Both the position numbers and the translations under genes were made by a program. From the NCBI GenBank assembly GCA_003446775.1, contig DMCH01000168.1, forward strand, positions 17,322 to 51,671: 34,350 bases of DNA, in the 5' to 3' direction. The stretch is from Chloroflexota bacterium. Lineage in GTDB: Bacteria > Chloroflexota > Dormibacteria > Dormibacterales > Dormibacteraceae. Positions 22,301 to 30,537 of this stretch are shown here, in pieces. Position 1 is the first letter of the stretch. Every line of letters starts with the position of its first letter. Below the pieces are notes generated by a model. That model was given only the letters and a program-made list of their open reading frames with translations, searched no databases and was not told the DNA's origin.

Positions 22301-24120
22301 CGGTCGAAGCCGTCAAGCCGGCGCCGAGGCCGCCCGGTCTTCTCGTCGCGTTCCTGTTTCACACCACCCGCCGCTACTCGGGCCCGGCGCCGTTTGCGTT
22401 CTCACCTGACGGGTCGACGCTTGCGTTCGTGTCCCCGAAAGATGGGCCGGCGGTGGTCTGCGAGATCCCGGTGGCGGGAGGCGAGCCTCGAACCGTATTC
22501 GCCATCGAGGGCGCCGCGGCGCATGGACTCTCATGGTCGCCGACCGGTGATCTCTATGTCACCGCCCATCGGGGCGGCACCGAGCGGTGGCAGGTGTACG
22601 TGCGACGGCCGGATGGCCGCCTCGAAGACTTTGCGGTGAGCGAGGGTGACCGCGTCCAGCATCACCTGTCTCGCTTTGCGGCGTCCCCTGATGGAATGTC
22701 TGTCGCCATCAGCACCAACGCGCGTGTGCCTGACGACGTCGACGTCGCCATCGTCGACGCGCAGACCGGACGGCAGCGGTTGGTGGCATCCGGGCCTGCA
22801 TGGCACGTCGCCGGTGGCTGGTCTCCCGATGGACGCTGGCTGGGCGTGATGCGCGTGGCCCAGAACACGGATCAAGACCTGATGGCCGTGGAGGCCGACA
22901 CCGGCGAGGTCGTGGAGCTCACCGCGCACGAGGGTGAGATGCAGAACGTCCCGGCCGGCTGGCTTGCAGACGGGCGCATGCTCGCGATCACCGACCGCGA
23001 CAGCGATTTCCTCCACCTCGAGGCGATCGACGTCCATAGCGGCGAACGCGAGGTATACGAGCGGACGGATTGGGACGTCGAGCTGGCCACCACATCGTCG
23101 GACGGGCGTGGGGTGGTTTGGAGCCTCAACGAGGATGGCTACTCCCGGCTGCGCTGGCGGTTGGACAGCGGGTCGGTCGGTGAACGAGAAACCGGTGGCA
23201 CCGTCGGCGACATGGTGGTTTCCAACGACGGCGTCCGGTGCGCCTATGCCCTTCTGCCCGTGGGTGGGCCGCTGGAGATCCGGATCCTCGAGCTTGCCAC
23301 CGGCGAGGACCGGCTATTGCTGCGCGGGGACGCATTGCCGCGCTACCCGCCCCGCCCCGAGTCGATCCGCATCCAGGGGACCGAGGGCGACATCCCCTGC
23401 TACGTCTTCCGGCCGGAGGCCGGCACTGGCCGCGGGCCTGCGTTGCTGGTCATCCACGGCGGGCCCGAAGGACAGTCCCGACCGCAGTTCCAGACCGCTC
23501 TGGTGGCGAGGATGCTCGAGCGGGGCGTGGCGATCGTGATGCCCAACATCCACGGATCCACCGGCTATGGGAAGGCCTGGCAGACCCGGATCCACCGCGA
23601 CTGGGGCGGGATCGACCTCGCCGACCTTCGTTCGGTGGCGGACTGGATGCGCGCCCAGCCCGACTTCGATCCCCAGAGATTGGGCGTGTGGGGCGGGTCG
23701 TACGGAGGCTTCGCATCCCTTACCTGCGTCACGCGACTCCCCGAGTACTGGTGCTGCGGAGTGGACATCTTCGGGCCGTGCAACCTCGTCACTATGCTCG
23801 AGAACGACCCGCCCAACTGGAAGCGATGGAACAAGCTCTGGATAGGCGACCTCGAAACCGATCGCGAGATGCTGATCCAGCGCTCGCCGATCACCTACGT
23901 CGAGAACGTGCGTTGCCCATTGCTTGTGATCCAGGGCGACAACGATCCACGGATCCCGCGGGAGGAGTCAGACCAGCTGGTGGAGCGCCTGCGCTCCCTG
24001 GGGCGGGCGGTCGAGTACCTCACCTTCGAAGGTGAGGGCCACGGCTTCGCCCGCCGAGAGAACCAGATCCTCATGTTCCAACGCATGACCGAATTCCTCG
24101 AACGTCACCTCCTCGCCTGA
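22297..24120 (+). CDS. S9-family serine hydrolase (prolyl oligopeptidase / acylaminoacyl-peptidase-like)
   Basis: A 607-residue cytoplasmic serine hydrolase. An N-terminal seven-bladed-propeller-like region (about 25-355, repeated FSPDGS, WSPTGD, ASPDGM, WSPDGR) precedes an alpha/beta-hydrolase domain (about 365-607). The nucleophile is Ser468 in GGSYGGF, the acid is probably Asp550 in GDNDPRIP, and the base is about His582 in GEGHGF. No signal peptide is seen. The ATG start has AAGGAGG seven bases upstream and overlaps the preceding stop (ATGA). The family cleaves short or acylated peptides. Because it is coupled to the dioxygenase, hydrolysis of N-formylkynurenine is a testable alternative. 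Confidence 0.88.
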   Translation: MTVEAVKPAPRPPGLLVAFLFHTTRRYSGPAPFAFSPDGSTLAFVSPKDGPAVVCEIPVAGGEPRTVFAIEGAAAHGLSWSPTGDLYVTAHRGGTERWQVYVRRPDGRLEDFAVSEGDRVQHHLSRFAASPDGMSVAISTNARVPDDVDVAIVDAQTGRQRLVASGPAWHVAGGWSPDGRWLGVMRVAQNTDQDLMAVEADTGEVVELTAHEGEMQNVPAGWLADGRMLAITDRDSDFLHLEAIDVHSGEREVYERTDWDVELATTSSDGRGVVWSLNEDGYSRLRWRLDSGSVGERETGGTVGDMVVSNDGVRCAYALLPVGGPLEIRILELATGEDRLLLRGDALPRYPPRPESIRIQGTEGDIPCYVFRPEAGTGRGPALLVIHGGPEGQSRPQFQTALVARMLERGVAIVMPNIHGSTGYGKAWQTRIHRDWGGIDLADLRSVADWMRAQPDFDPQRLGVWGGSYGGFASLTCVTRLPEYWCCGVDIFGPCNLVTMLENDPPNWKRWNKLWIGDLETDREMLIQRSPITYVENVRCPLLVIQGDNDPRIPREESDQLVERLRSLGRAVEYLTFEGEGHGFARRENQILMFQRMTEFLERHLLA

Positions 24121-24121
24121 C

Positions 24122-25615
24122 TCAGGCGGCCTGGGCTTCGTCTGCACCCGCCGGCTCGGACTGGGCGAGAGATCGCTGCACGTGAACCCTTGCCGGTGAG
24201 CGGAGCGCCACGACCACGATGACGAGCGCGGTCGCCACGCACGCCGCCGCGATCGCAAACCCCAGCTGATATCCACTCGCCAATGCGCTCACCACGGTTT
24301 GGCCTTGAGCCATGAGCGTCCGGCTGTAGTCGGTGGAGATCGTGCCCAGCGCTGCCAATCCGAGCGCCGCGCCCACCTGCATCGTCACGTTGGCCACGCC
24401 TGAGGCAACGCCGGCATCGGCCATGGGGACTTCGGCCATCATGATCGTCATCAGCGGCATGAACGACATGCCGGCTCCGATCCCGAACAGGAGATAGCCT
24501 CCGAAAATGCCGGGGAAGTAGCCGGCGTTCACGTCTGCGGTGGCGAGCAGAGCCAGCGCGGTGGTGATGGTGGCCAGGCCGGGAATGAGCATCGCCCGAG
24601 GACCGAAGCTGCGCATCAGCCTGGCGGTGATCCCGGTCGAAAGCACCCCGAGCGTCAGCGTGGACGGCAAGAACGCGAGCCCTGTGCCCAACGAGTTGTA
24701 GCCCTTGACATGCTGCAGGTAGAGCGCGCCCATGAAGAAGGTCGCGAACATCCCGGTGGCGAGCATTGCTCGCGCCGCGCTCGCGCCCGTGAGGCTCCGC
24801 AGCCGCAGGATGCGCAGCGGCAGGATCGGATTCTCGATGCGCGCCTCGAGCGCCAGGAATGCCGCGAGGAGGCCGATGGCCGCGCCACCAAACCCGAGGG
24901 TGTGAGCTGAAGCCCAGCCGTTCTGGGCGGCGGTCACGATCGCATAGACCCCGAGCACCATCGCGGCGGTGACCAGGATCGAGCCTGCGACGTCCACCCG
25001 CTGGCGAAGGCCGGCGCCCGCGGTCTCGTCGATCAAGGCCGCGCCCGCGATAAAGGTGGCCACGCCGATGGGCAGATTGATGAAGAAGATCCAGTGCCAG
25101 TTGATCGATTCCGTCAGCAGCCCGCCGGCGAGCAGTCCGAGCGAGCCCCCGCCCGCGAGGACGAAAGTGAAGACGCTCATCGCCTGCGCGCGCTCAACCG
25201 GCTTGGGGAAGCCGGTGATGATGAGGGCGAGGATGACCCCGGCCGAGAGCGCTCCGCCGGCGCCCTGCAGGAAGCGCGCGCCCACCAGGACCGCGGGGTC
25301 GTAGGCGAAGCCACTCAGGACCGAGGCGGCCGTGAAGACCGCCACGCCGGCGAGAAAGACCCTCTTGCGGCCGATCAGGTCGCCCGCGCGGCCGGCCAGG
25401 AGCAACAGGCTCCCGTAGGTGATGAGGTAGGCGTTGACGACCCAGGTGAGATCCGCCTGGCTGAAGTGCAGGTCGCGCTGGATCGAAGGCAGGGCGACGT
25501 TCACGATCGTCGAGTCGAGGACGATCATGAGCTGGCCGAAACAGACCACGACGAGGGCCAGCCAGCGCCGCCGCTCGCTGGCTGGGGGTCGAATAGCTGA
25601 TTTGTGGATTTTCAT
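24122..25615 (-). CDS. MFS exporter, DHA2 (EmrB/QacA) family
   Basis: Drug:proton antiporter of 497 residues with about 14 hydrophobic segments. VVCFGQLMIVLDSTIVNVALPSIQRDL is the family-typical TM1 with motif D1; GRAGDLIGRKRVF is motif A between TM2 and TM3; AGGGSLGLLAGGLL corresponds to motif C but lacks its usual proline. The C-terminus is Ala/Glu-rich. The start is ATG 25615 with GGAGG four bases upstream. The divergent MarR gene shares the 127-base promoter region and probably regulates it. The stop lies one base from the convergent hydrolase stop, leaving no room for a terminator. Confidence 0.93.
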   Translation of the reverse strand: MKIHKSAIRPPASERRRWLALVVVCFGQLMIVLDSTIVNVALPSIQRDLHFSQADLTWVVNAYLITYGSLLLLAGRAGDLIGRKRVFLAGVAVFTAASVLSGFAYDPAVLVGARFLQGAGGALSAGVILALIITGFPKPVERAQAMSVFTFVLAGGGSLGLLAGGLLTESINWHWIFFINLPIGVATFIAGAALIDETAGAGLRQRVDVAGSILVTAAMVLGVYAIVTAAQNGWASAHTLGFGGAAIGLLAAFLALEARIENPILPLRILRLRSLTGASAARAMLATGMFATFFMGALYLQHVKGYNSLGTGLAFLPSTLTLGVLSTGITARLMRSFGPRAMLIPGLATITTALALLATADVNAGYFPGIFGGYLLFGIGAGMSFMPLMTIMMAEVPMADAGVASGVANVTMQVGAALGLAALGTISTDYSRTLMAQGQTVVSALASGYQLGFAIAAACVATALVIVVVALRSPARVHVQRSLAQSEPAGADEAQAA

Positions 25616-25671
25616 AATGCCTCCGCTGACGAACCTGCTTACGTGACGATCACTATAACAGGAGCATTATG
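25613..25671. promoter_or_regulatory. shared MFS/marR control region with inverted repeats
   Basis: CATAATGCCTCC (25613-25624) and GGAGCATTATG (25661-25671) form an inverted repeat: each arm is a Shine-Dalgarno, a CATT spacer and an ATG, one for the exporter and one for a short leader frame. Between them GTGACGATCAC (25643-25653) is a small palindrome, a candidate MarR operator. TATAAC at 25654-25659 (TATAGT on the other strand) could be a -10 box in either direction. Confidence 0.5.
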
Positions 25672-25719
25672 GTCCTTATTGCATGGATTATCTGGAAAGT
25701 GGGAATGATTCTCATCTAG
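25669..25719 (+). CDS. putative 16-residue leader peptide before marR
   Basis: ATG at 25669 with GGAG four bases upstream, the same spacing as in the divergent exporter gene, opens a 16-codon frame ending TAG at 25717-25719. The peptide MVLIAWIIWKVGMILI is very hydrophobic, and it ends 23 bases before the marR ATG. It could couple marR expression to translation or membrane state. It could also be chance, because a transcript starting from the TATAAC box would begin almost at its ATG. Confidence 0.3.
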   Translation: MVLIAWIIWKVGMILI

Positions 25720-25742
25720 TGGTAGGATCGGAAGTGGCCAAC

Positions 25743-26189
25743 ATGGAGAAGGGTGCCGATACGGGGCTGGTCGCGCTACTGACGCAGATCTCCAAGGCGC
25801 TCCACCGGCGCACCACGGAAGAGCTCCTGGGGATGCGCCTCAAGCAGTTCATGCTCCTGGGCTACGTTCGGGACCATGGCGGCGTCTCCCAGCACGAGCT
25901 GGAGAAGGCGCTACTGGTCGACGCCAACGGCGTGGTGCTGCTTCTCAACGAGCTGGAAGCGGCCGGGTTCTCGATCCGCCGGCGCGACGCCAACGACCGC
26001 CGCCGTCACCTCGTGGAGCTGACCGCCGCAGGTCGGGTGGCAGTCGAACGCGCGGAGAAGGCGCGTGAATCCCTCGAAGACGAGATCCTGGCCGCCTTCA
26101 GCCCCGAGGATCGGGCTACGCTGAGGCAGCTCCTGGGGCGGGTCCTCGACGGACTCCTGAAGGCAACCCCAGACCCCGTCAAGGTCTAG
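25743..26189 (+). CDS. MarR-family transcriptional regulator
   Basis: Winged-helix repressor of 148 residues. The DNA-binding part is about 35-100: VSQHELEKALLVDANGVVLLLNELEAAGF is the recognition helix region, and IRRRDANDRRRHLVELTAAGR is the wing and following strand. A dimerisation helix follows. ATG 25743 is preferred over the upstream in-frame ATG 25683 because GGAAG at 25730-25734 lies eight bases before it and the length then fits the family; the longer form would have no ribosome site. It is divergent from the DHA2 exporter, a classic MarR arrangement in which the regulator represses both genes until it binds a small molecule. Confidence 0.9.
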   Translation: MEKGADTGLVALLTQISKALHRRTTEELLGMRLKQFMLLGYVRDHGGVSQHELEKALLVDANGVVLLLNELEAAGFSIRRRDANDRRRHLVELTAAGRVAVERAEKARESLEDEILAAFSPEDRATLRQLLGRVLDGLLKATPDPVKV

Positions 26190-26204
26190 CCAGGACGAAA
26201 GTCT

Positions 26205-26228
26205 GGCCCGGGCGTTACCTTCCGGGCC
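26205..26228 (+). terminator. GC-rich hairpin after marR
   Basis: Perfect 7-bp stem GGCCCGG (26205-26211) / CCGGGCC (26222-26228) with a 10-base loop, 16 bases after the marR stop. It is preceded by a smaller stem with a GAAA loop (26190-26206, sharing two bases). No T tract follows, so it may be a weak terminator or a leader structure for the sigma gene 20 bases downstream. Confidence 0.45.
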
Positions 26229-26247
26229 CAAAACAGCTCTAACTGGC

Positions 26248-26781
26248 GTGATCGTTCGAGCGGCAACTGACGCCGGCCGAACGCCCGAGTTTGCCCTCAC
26301 CTCCGACGAGCCGCGGCAGTTCGAGACCGCCTTCCAGCAGGTGAGCCGGTCGGCCTTCTTGCTGGCGCGCCAGCTGGGACGAAGCACTCAGGAAGCCCAG
26401 GACATCGTCCAGGAGGCCGCCCTCCGCGGATGGCGTTATCGGTCGACGAGGACGGGTGACTTTCGACCCTGGTTTCTCACGATCGTCTACCGCTTGAGCC
26501 GCCGTCGCATACCGGCGTGGATGCCGCTCCCAGCCGGCTGGGATCCGCCGGCGCCTGACAACCTTCGATCCGAGATCGACCCGGAACTGGTCGCCGCGAT
26601 GCGACGGCTCCCGTCGCGGCAGCGCGCCGCGCTCTGGCTGCGCTACATCGACGACCTCGCGGTCGCCGACGTTGCCAAAGTCATGGGCTGCAGCGAAACC
26701 GCTGCGAAACAGCTTCTGCTCCGCGGGCGCGAAGGCCTGCGGGCCCACCTCACATCCCGCTTGCAGGAGGAGTCCTCATGA
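26248..26781 (+). CDS. second ECF-type RNA polymerase sigma factor
   Basis: Sigma factor of 177 residues. Region 2 is at about 25-90 (AFQQVSRSAFLLARQLG, EAQDIVQEAALRGWRY, DFRPWFLTIVYRLSRRR). Region 4 is at about 115-172 (LPSRQRAALWLRYIDDLAVADVAKVMG, then TAAKQLLLRGREGLRAHL). The GTG 26248 start has no clear Shine-Dalgarno in the 58-base spacer, which holds a strong hairpin. It overlaps the next gene by ATGA, the same arrangement as the other sigma gene in the window but with an unrelated partner. Confidence 0.9.
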   Translation: MIVRAATDAGRTPEFALTSDEPRQFETAFQQVSRSAFLLARQLGRSTQEAQDIVQEAALRGWRYRSTRTGDFRPWFLTIVYRLSRRRIPAWMPLPAGWDPPAPDNLRSEIDPELVAAMRRLPSRQRAALWLRYIDDLAVADVAKVMGCSETAAKQLLLRGREGLRAHLTSRLQEESS

Positions 26782-27890
26782 CCCAGCCCGCCACCGCTGA
26801 AGAGATCGACGAGCGTATGCGCTCTTTGGGTGAGTCGCTCACTGTGGGGCCCGACGATTCGCGAGCCCTCGGGCGAATCATCGAGCTGCGCATTCCAACT
26901 TCCTCCAAGCCCGCGGAGCATGCTCGGGCGAGCCGGCGCCGCGTCGTGCGAGTTGGCGCCGTGGCGATGGCAGTCGCTTTCGTGCTGCTCGCGAACGTGG
27001 TCACCGCCTACTACGCGCCCACCTACAGTCGAGCGCTGGCTGATGCCCCGGGCATCGGCGGGCCATCGAGCAAGATCCTCGCGGCATTCGGGCTCAACCC
27101 GTCCGATGTGGCGTCGATCAATGACACCGCAACCTCCTCCGGCCACACGCTCCGCCTCGCGGCCGGCTACGCGGATGGCCTGCGGACCGTCTTGTTTGTG
27201 TCGATCGACGGCAAGGGCCTGGAGGGCAATCCGAAAGGATTCGGCATGAATCCCGGCGACTATGGACTGGGCAATTTCACATTGAGCGACCAGTTCGGCC
27301 GCACCTACGTGCCCAGCGGAGTCGGCAGCCCCAACTCGATTCCCTTCACGCCGCTGACGTGGCCTGCGTCCAAGGTCGGCGCACGCCTGACCCTGCAAGT
27401 GACCAGCATCGACGCCATTTGGCTTCGAGGCGCCGGCGAGGTCCAGGGCGACTGGACCCTGCATGCCACGCTGGTCGCCGAGCCGGCTCACACCCTCGCC
27501 CTACCGGCTGCGGTTCACACCGCGCAGGCCGGCTACACCTTTATCTCGATTCGTTCGAGCGCGACCACCTTGATCATTCGGTGGACTGTCGACGGGCCGG
27601 CTCTCGACCGCGTGAACGAGTTGTGGGCTGCTGCGGGCAGCAGGACCGATCCGATGTTTCCACCCGCGCCACCCACTGCAGAAGAGCAGCAGTTGCGGCG
27701 CGACTACTTCTGGCCGCTTGTGTTCGACGCATCAGGCCGGCAGGTGCAGCTCTCCATGTGGGGCATCACGTTCACGAAGCCGGCCACCGGCGAGATGACA
27801 GCCTTCATTCCGGGGCCGGGCCGCTACCGGATCCAGTTGGGCGGCGCGCTCACGGCCGACGACATGCAGCGCTGGATCGTCGTGCCTTAG
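26778..27890 (+). CDS. membrane protein, probable anti-sigma partner (DUF4179-like)
   Basis: Protein of 370 residues with a cytoplasmic N-terminus of about 53 residues, one hydrophobic span at about 55-76 (VGAVAMAVAFVLLANVVTAYY) and a large external part. The stretch just after the membrane, YSRALADAPGIGGPSSKILAAFGL, resembles the region after the membrane in DUF4179-type anti-sigma proteins coded next to ECF sigma factors; this is from memory and not a search. The rest reads as beta-rich. ATG 26778 overlaps the sigma stop, with GGAGGAG just upstream. Its stop overlaps the convergent thiolase stop by four bases. Inhibition of the sigma factor is inferred from gene pairing. Confidence 0.7.
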   Translation: MTQPATAEEIDERMRSLGESLTVGPDDSRALGRIIELRIPTSSKPAEHARASRRRVVRVGAVAMAVAFVLLANVVTAYYAPTYSRALADAPGIGGPSSKILAAFGLNPSDVASINDTATSSGHTLRLAAGYADGLRTVLFVSIDGKGLEGNPKGFGMNPGDYGLGNFTLSDQFGRTYVPSGVGSPNSIPFTPLTWPASKVGARLTLQVTSIDAIWLRGAGEVQGDWTLHATLVAEPAHTLALPAAVHTAQAGYTFISIRSSATTLIIRWTVDGPALDRVNELWAAAGSRTDPMFPPAPPTAEEQQLRRDYFWPLVFDASGRQVQLSMWGITFTKPATGEMTAFIPGPGRYRIQLGGALTADDMQRWIVVP

Positions 27891-29050
27891 TTCAGGCGCT
27901 CCACGATCATCGCCATGCCCTGGCCGCCGCCGACGCACATAGTCTCGAGCCCGTAGGTCTTGTCCTTTTCCCGCAGACCGTTGAGCAGGGTGCAGAGGAT
28001 GCGGGCGCCGGTCATTCCGAACGGGTGGCCGAGCGCAATCGCACCGCCGTGCGGGTTGAGCTTGTCGCTGAACGGATCGACGCCGATCCCGCGCGCCGAT
28101 GGGATGACCTGTGCGGCGAAGGCTTCGTTGATCTCGACGATGTCGATGTCGTCGATGGTCATCTTCGCGCGCTTGAGAGCCTGTTTCGAGGCTTCGATGG
28201 GACCAAGGCCCATGAACTCAGGTTCGAGCGCGGTCAGCCCGGTGGAGATCACGCGGGCGAGCGGCTTGATGCCCAGCTCCTTGGCCCGGCGCTCGGACAT
28301 CACCACCACCGCGGCGGCGCCGTCGTTGAGCGGGCACGAGTTGCCCGCCGTCACGGTGCCGTCCTCGCGGAATGCCGGCTTAAGGGTCGCCAGTACCTCC
28401 ATGGTCGTCCCCGGACGCGGGCTGTCGTCCTTGGTGAACATCTGGCCGTTGGGCAGTGGCACCGGGATGATCTCGCGGTCGAAGAAGCCGTCGTCGCGGG
28501 CCTTGACAGCCGCGTTCTGGCTCTTGACGGCGTAGCGGTCCTGCTCCTCGCGGCTGATCTTCTCGCGCCGAGCCACGTTCTCGGCCGTCTGGCCCATGGC
28601 GATGTAAATGTCGGGGTACTCTTCGGCGTTACCGGTTACGAGCCTTGGGTTGTATGTGTCGGGCGCGTCGGGATAGCCGCTTCCGTAGCGCGAAACACAC
28701 TCCACGCCGACAGACAGAAAGACGTCGCCTTCACCCGCCTCGATGGCGTGCGCGGCGATCCGGGTGGTCATCAACGATGACGAGCAGTAGCGGTTGACGG
28801 TGACGCCGGGGACGTCGAGCCGGCTGAGGATCGATACGACCCGACCCAGGTTGTGGCCCTGCTCGCCTCCAGGCAGGCCGCACCCACAGATGAGGTCCTC
28901 GATTTCCGAGCGCTCGAGCTGCGGCAGCTGTTCGAGCACCTTCGTGACCACGTAGGACGCGAGGTCGTCCGGCCGAACGTCCACCAGGGATCCCTTGCGA
29001 GCCCTGCCGATCGGAGAGCGGCCCAAAGCGGCGATCACTGCACTAGTCAT
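27887..29050 (-). CDS. acetyl-CoA acyltransferase (thiolase)
   Basis: Thiolase of 387 residues acting in fatty-acid beta-oxidation (cleavage of 3-ketoacyl-CoA) or in acetoacetyl-CoA formation. The acyl-accepting Cys89 is in VNRYCSSSL; NEAFAAQ, GGAIALGHPFGMTGAR (His) and the C-terminal CVGGGQGMAMI (second Cys) complete the active site. AAAGGTGAG shortly before ATG 29050 is a fair ribosome site. It is last in a minus-strand series with the ABC transporter genes and has no other beta-oxidation genes next to it here. Confidence 0.93.
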   Translation of the reverse strand: MTSAVIAALGRSPIGRARKGSLVDVRPDDLASYVVTKVLEQLPQLERSEIEDLICGCGLPGGEQGHNLGRVVSILSRLDVPGVTVNRYCSSSLMTTRIAAHAIEAGEGDVFLSVGVECVSRYGSGYPDAPDTYNPRLVTGNAEEYPDIYIAMGQTAENVARREKISREEQDRYAVKSQNAAVKARDDGFFDREIIPVPLPNGQMFTKDDSPRPGTTMEVLATLKPAFREDGTVTAGNSCPLNDGAAAVVVMSERRAKELGIKPLARVISTGLTALEPEFMGLGPIEASKQALKRAKMTIDDIDIVEINEAFAAQVIPSARGIGVDPFSDKLNPHGGAIALGHPFGMTGARILCTLLNGLREKDKTYGLETMCVGGGQGMAMIVERLN

Positions 29051-29076
29051 TGCTCACCTTTAGAAGCGGAATTCGA

Positions 29077-29373
29077 CTACCGGTATTTCCCGTAAGCGGC
29101 GTAGATCAAGAATCCCACGAACATCACACCGGCCACGGCAAAGGCGACCCTTGGATTGAGTCCCGCCGAGCCCAGCAGCACGACCGCCAGCATCAATGCC
29201 GGCAGGTAAAAGACCGCGCCGAGCTCGATCCAGCGCATCCCCATCCTGCGCTGTCGCTTGCCTTCCAGGATCAGCTCGCGCGGCAGGCGTTCGTTCGGGT
29301 CGAGGCGGGCGAAGATCGAGTACATGCTTCTCCGCTCGAGGCTGCGAGGCCGATCGTCGCCCTTAATCGTCAT
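29077..29373 (-). CDS. small membrane protein, unknown function
   Basis: 98 residues from ATG 29373 (MTIKGDDRPRS). A basic N-terminal half (PNERLPRELILEGKRQRRM) is followed by two hydrophobic segments, about 51-68 and 72-90, and a short basic end. A GTG at 29400 would add nine residues that do not look like an N-terminus. It lies between the ABC permease and the thiolase on the same strand, 30 bases after the permease stop. I do not recognise a family; a small partner of the transporter is possible. Confidence 0.65.
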   Translation of the reverse strand: MTIKGDDRPRSLERRSMYSIFARLDPNERLPRELILEGKRQRRMGMRWIELGAVFYLPALMLAVVLLGSAGLNPRVAFAVAGVMFVGFLIYAAYGKYR

Positions 29374-29403
29374 CGTTGACCCTGCCTCACAGTTTGGCAC
29401 GCA

Positions 29404-30537
29404 TCACGAGCGTGTGAGCAGCGCCTCCCTGGTGAACAGGCGGAGTGCCGCAAACCACGCCAAAGCCCCGGTTGCGACCAGGCTGATCGAGGTCACCACG
29501 AGCGTCGGCCACTCCACCGCGTTGTGGACGATGGCGTCACGCAGCACCAGCACTGCGTTCAGGATCGGGATCAGGTAGTACGCCAGGCTCGGGTTGAAAT
29601 CAGGGATGAACAGGATGATCGACGCTGGGAAGATCGTGATGAAGTACAGGGGCGTGACGTAGGCCTGGCCCTGGCGGAACGTCTTGGCCAGAGTCCCGAG
29701 CGCGAGCGTGACGGCGCTGAAGCTGACGGCGATCAAGATCGCCACCCACACCATCACGGGCACTGCCACCGGGCTGACGGCGATGTGTCCGATGCCGGAC
29801 TCCTTCGGCAGCGAAACCTGCGAGAGCGCGACGAGCATCGACCCAATCGCTGCCACGGCGGCCACCAGGCTGATGGTCGTTACGGCCCCGATCTTTCCAA
29901 GCAGGATGCGGCTGCGTGGAGCGGGCGTCAGCAGCAGGCTCTCGAGCGTCTTGCGTTCGCGCTCCCCTGCAGAGCTGTCGAGCGCGGCCGAGAAACCGCC
30001 GGTCAGGATCATGGTGATCAGGATGTAGGGCAGGAAGAAGCTGAGAAAGGCGTTGGACGCGGCCTGAACCGGCGAGGTCAGCGGGCGAGCCACGATGCGT
30101 ACGGGCGTCAAGATGCCGGGGTCGATACCACGCTGCTGCAGGGCCGCAGCCGCCTGCGCCGCGCTGTACTGCCCGATCACCGTCCGCAGGCGGGTGTCGG
30201 TGATCTGCGCGCTCTGGCGGCTGGGGTCGTAGTACTCGTCGATCTCGCCCGGCTTGAAGGCCACGCCGATGTCCACCTGGCGCATGGCCGCCGCGGCCGG
30301 ATCGGACACCGGCACCAGCTTCAGGCTCGTGGCACTCAGCAGCTCGCCTAGGCCGGTTGGGATGTCGCCCGAGTAGCCGATCGTGTACTCCTGGGTGGCT
30401 GTCTTGGTGGCGACTTGCGAGATGACGCTGAGCACGATCGGCGTCGCGAGCGCGGCCAGGCCGATGGCCATGAGCGTGCGGCGGTCGCGCAGGATCTCGG
30501 TGATCTCTTTCTTGTAGACGATCCAGGCCGTTCTCAT
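29404..30537 (-). CDS. ABC-2 type transporter permease (NatB-like)
   Basis: Membrane subunit of 377 residues. There is one hydrophobic segment at about 22-42, an extracellular region of about 150 residues, then about five more segments. GERERKTLESLLLTPAPRSRILLGK is the hallmark loop of NatB/YhaP-type ABC-2 permeases. The start ATG 30537 shares one base with the ATPase stop (TAATG). The GGGGGGAGG that would be its ribosome site forms one arm of a 9-bp hairpin. With the upstream ATPase it should form an exporter; sodium or a drug/peptide are possible substrates, not decidable here. Confidence 0.9.
   Translation of the reverse strand: MRTAWIVYKKEITEILRDRRTLMAIGLAALATPIVLSVISQVATKTATQEYTIGYSGDIPTGLGELLSATSLKLVPVSDPAAAAMRQVDIGVAFKPGEIDEYYDPSRQSAQITDTRLRTVIGQYSAAQAAAALQQRGIDPGILTPVRIVARPLTSPVQAASNAFLSFFLPYILITMILTGGFSAALDSSAGERERKTLESLLLTPAPRSRILLGKIGAVTTISLVAAVAAIGSMLVALSQVSLPKESGIGHIAVSPVAVPVMVWVAILIAVSFSAVTLALGTLAKTFRQGQAYVTPLYFITIFPASIILFIPDFNPSLAYYLIPILNAVLVLRDAIVHNAVEWPTLVVTSISLVATGALAWFAALRLFTREALLTRS

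Noticed and set aside
27359..28780. 473-codon plus-strand frame crossing the membrane-protein gene and the thiolase
   Set aside because: It crosses two well-supported convergent genes and has no domain I recognise.
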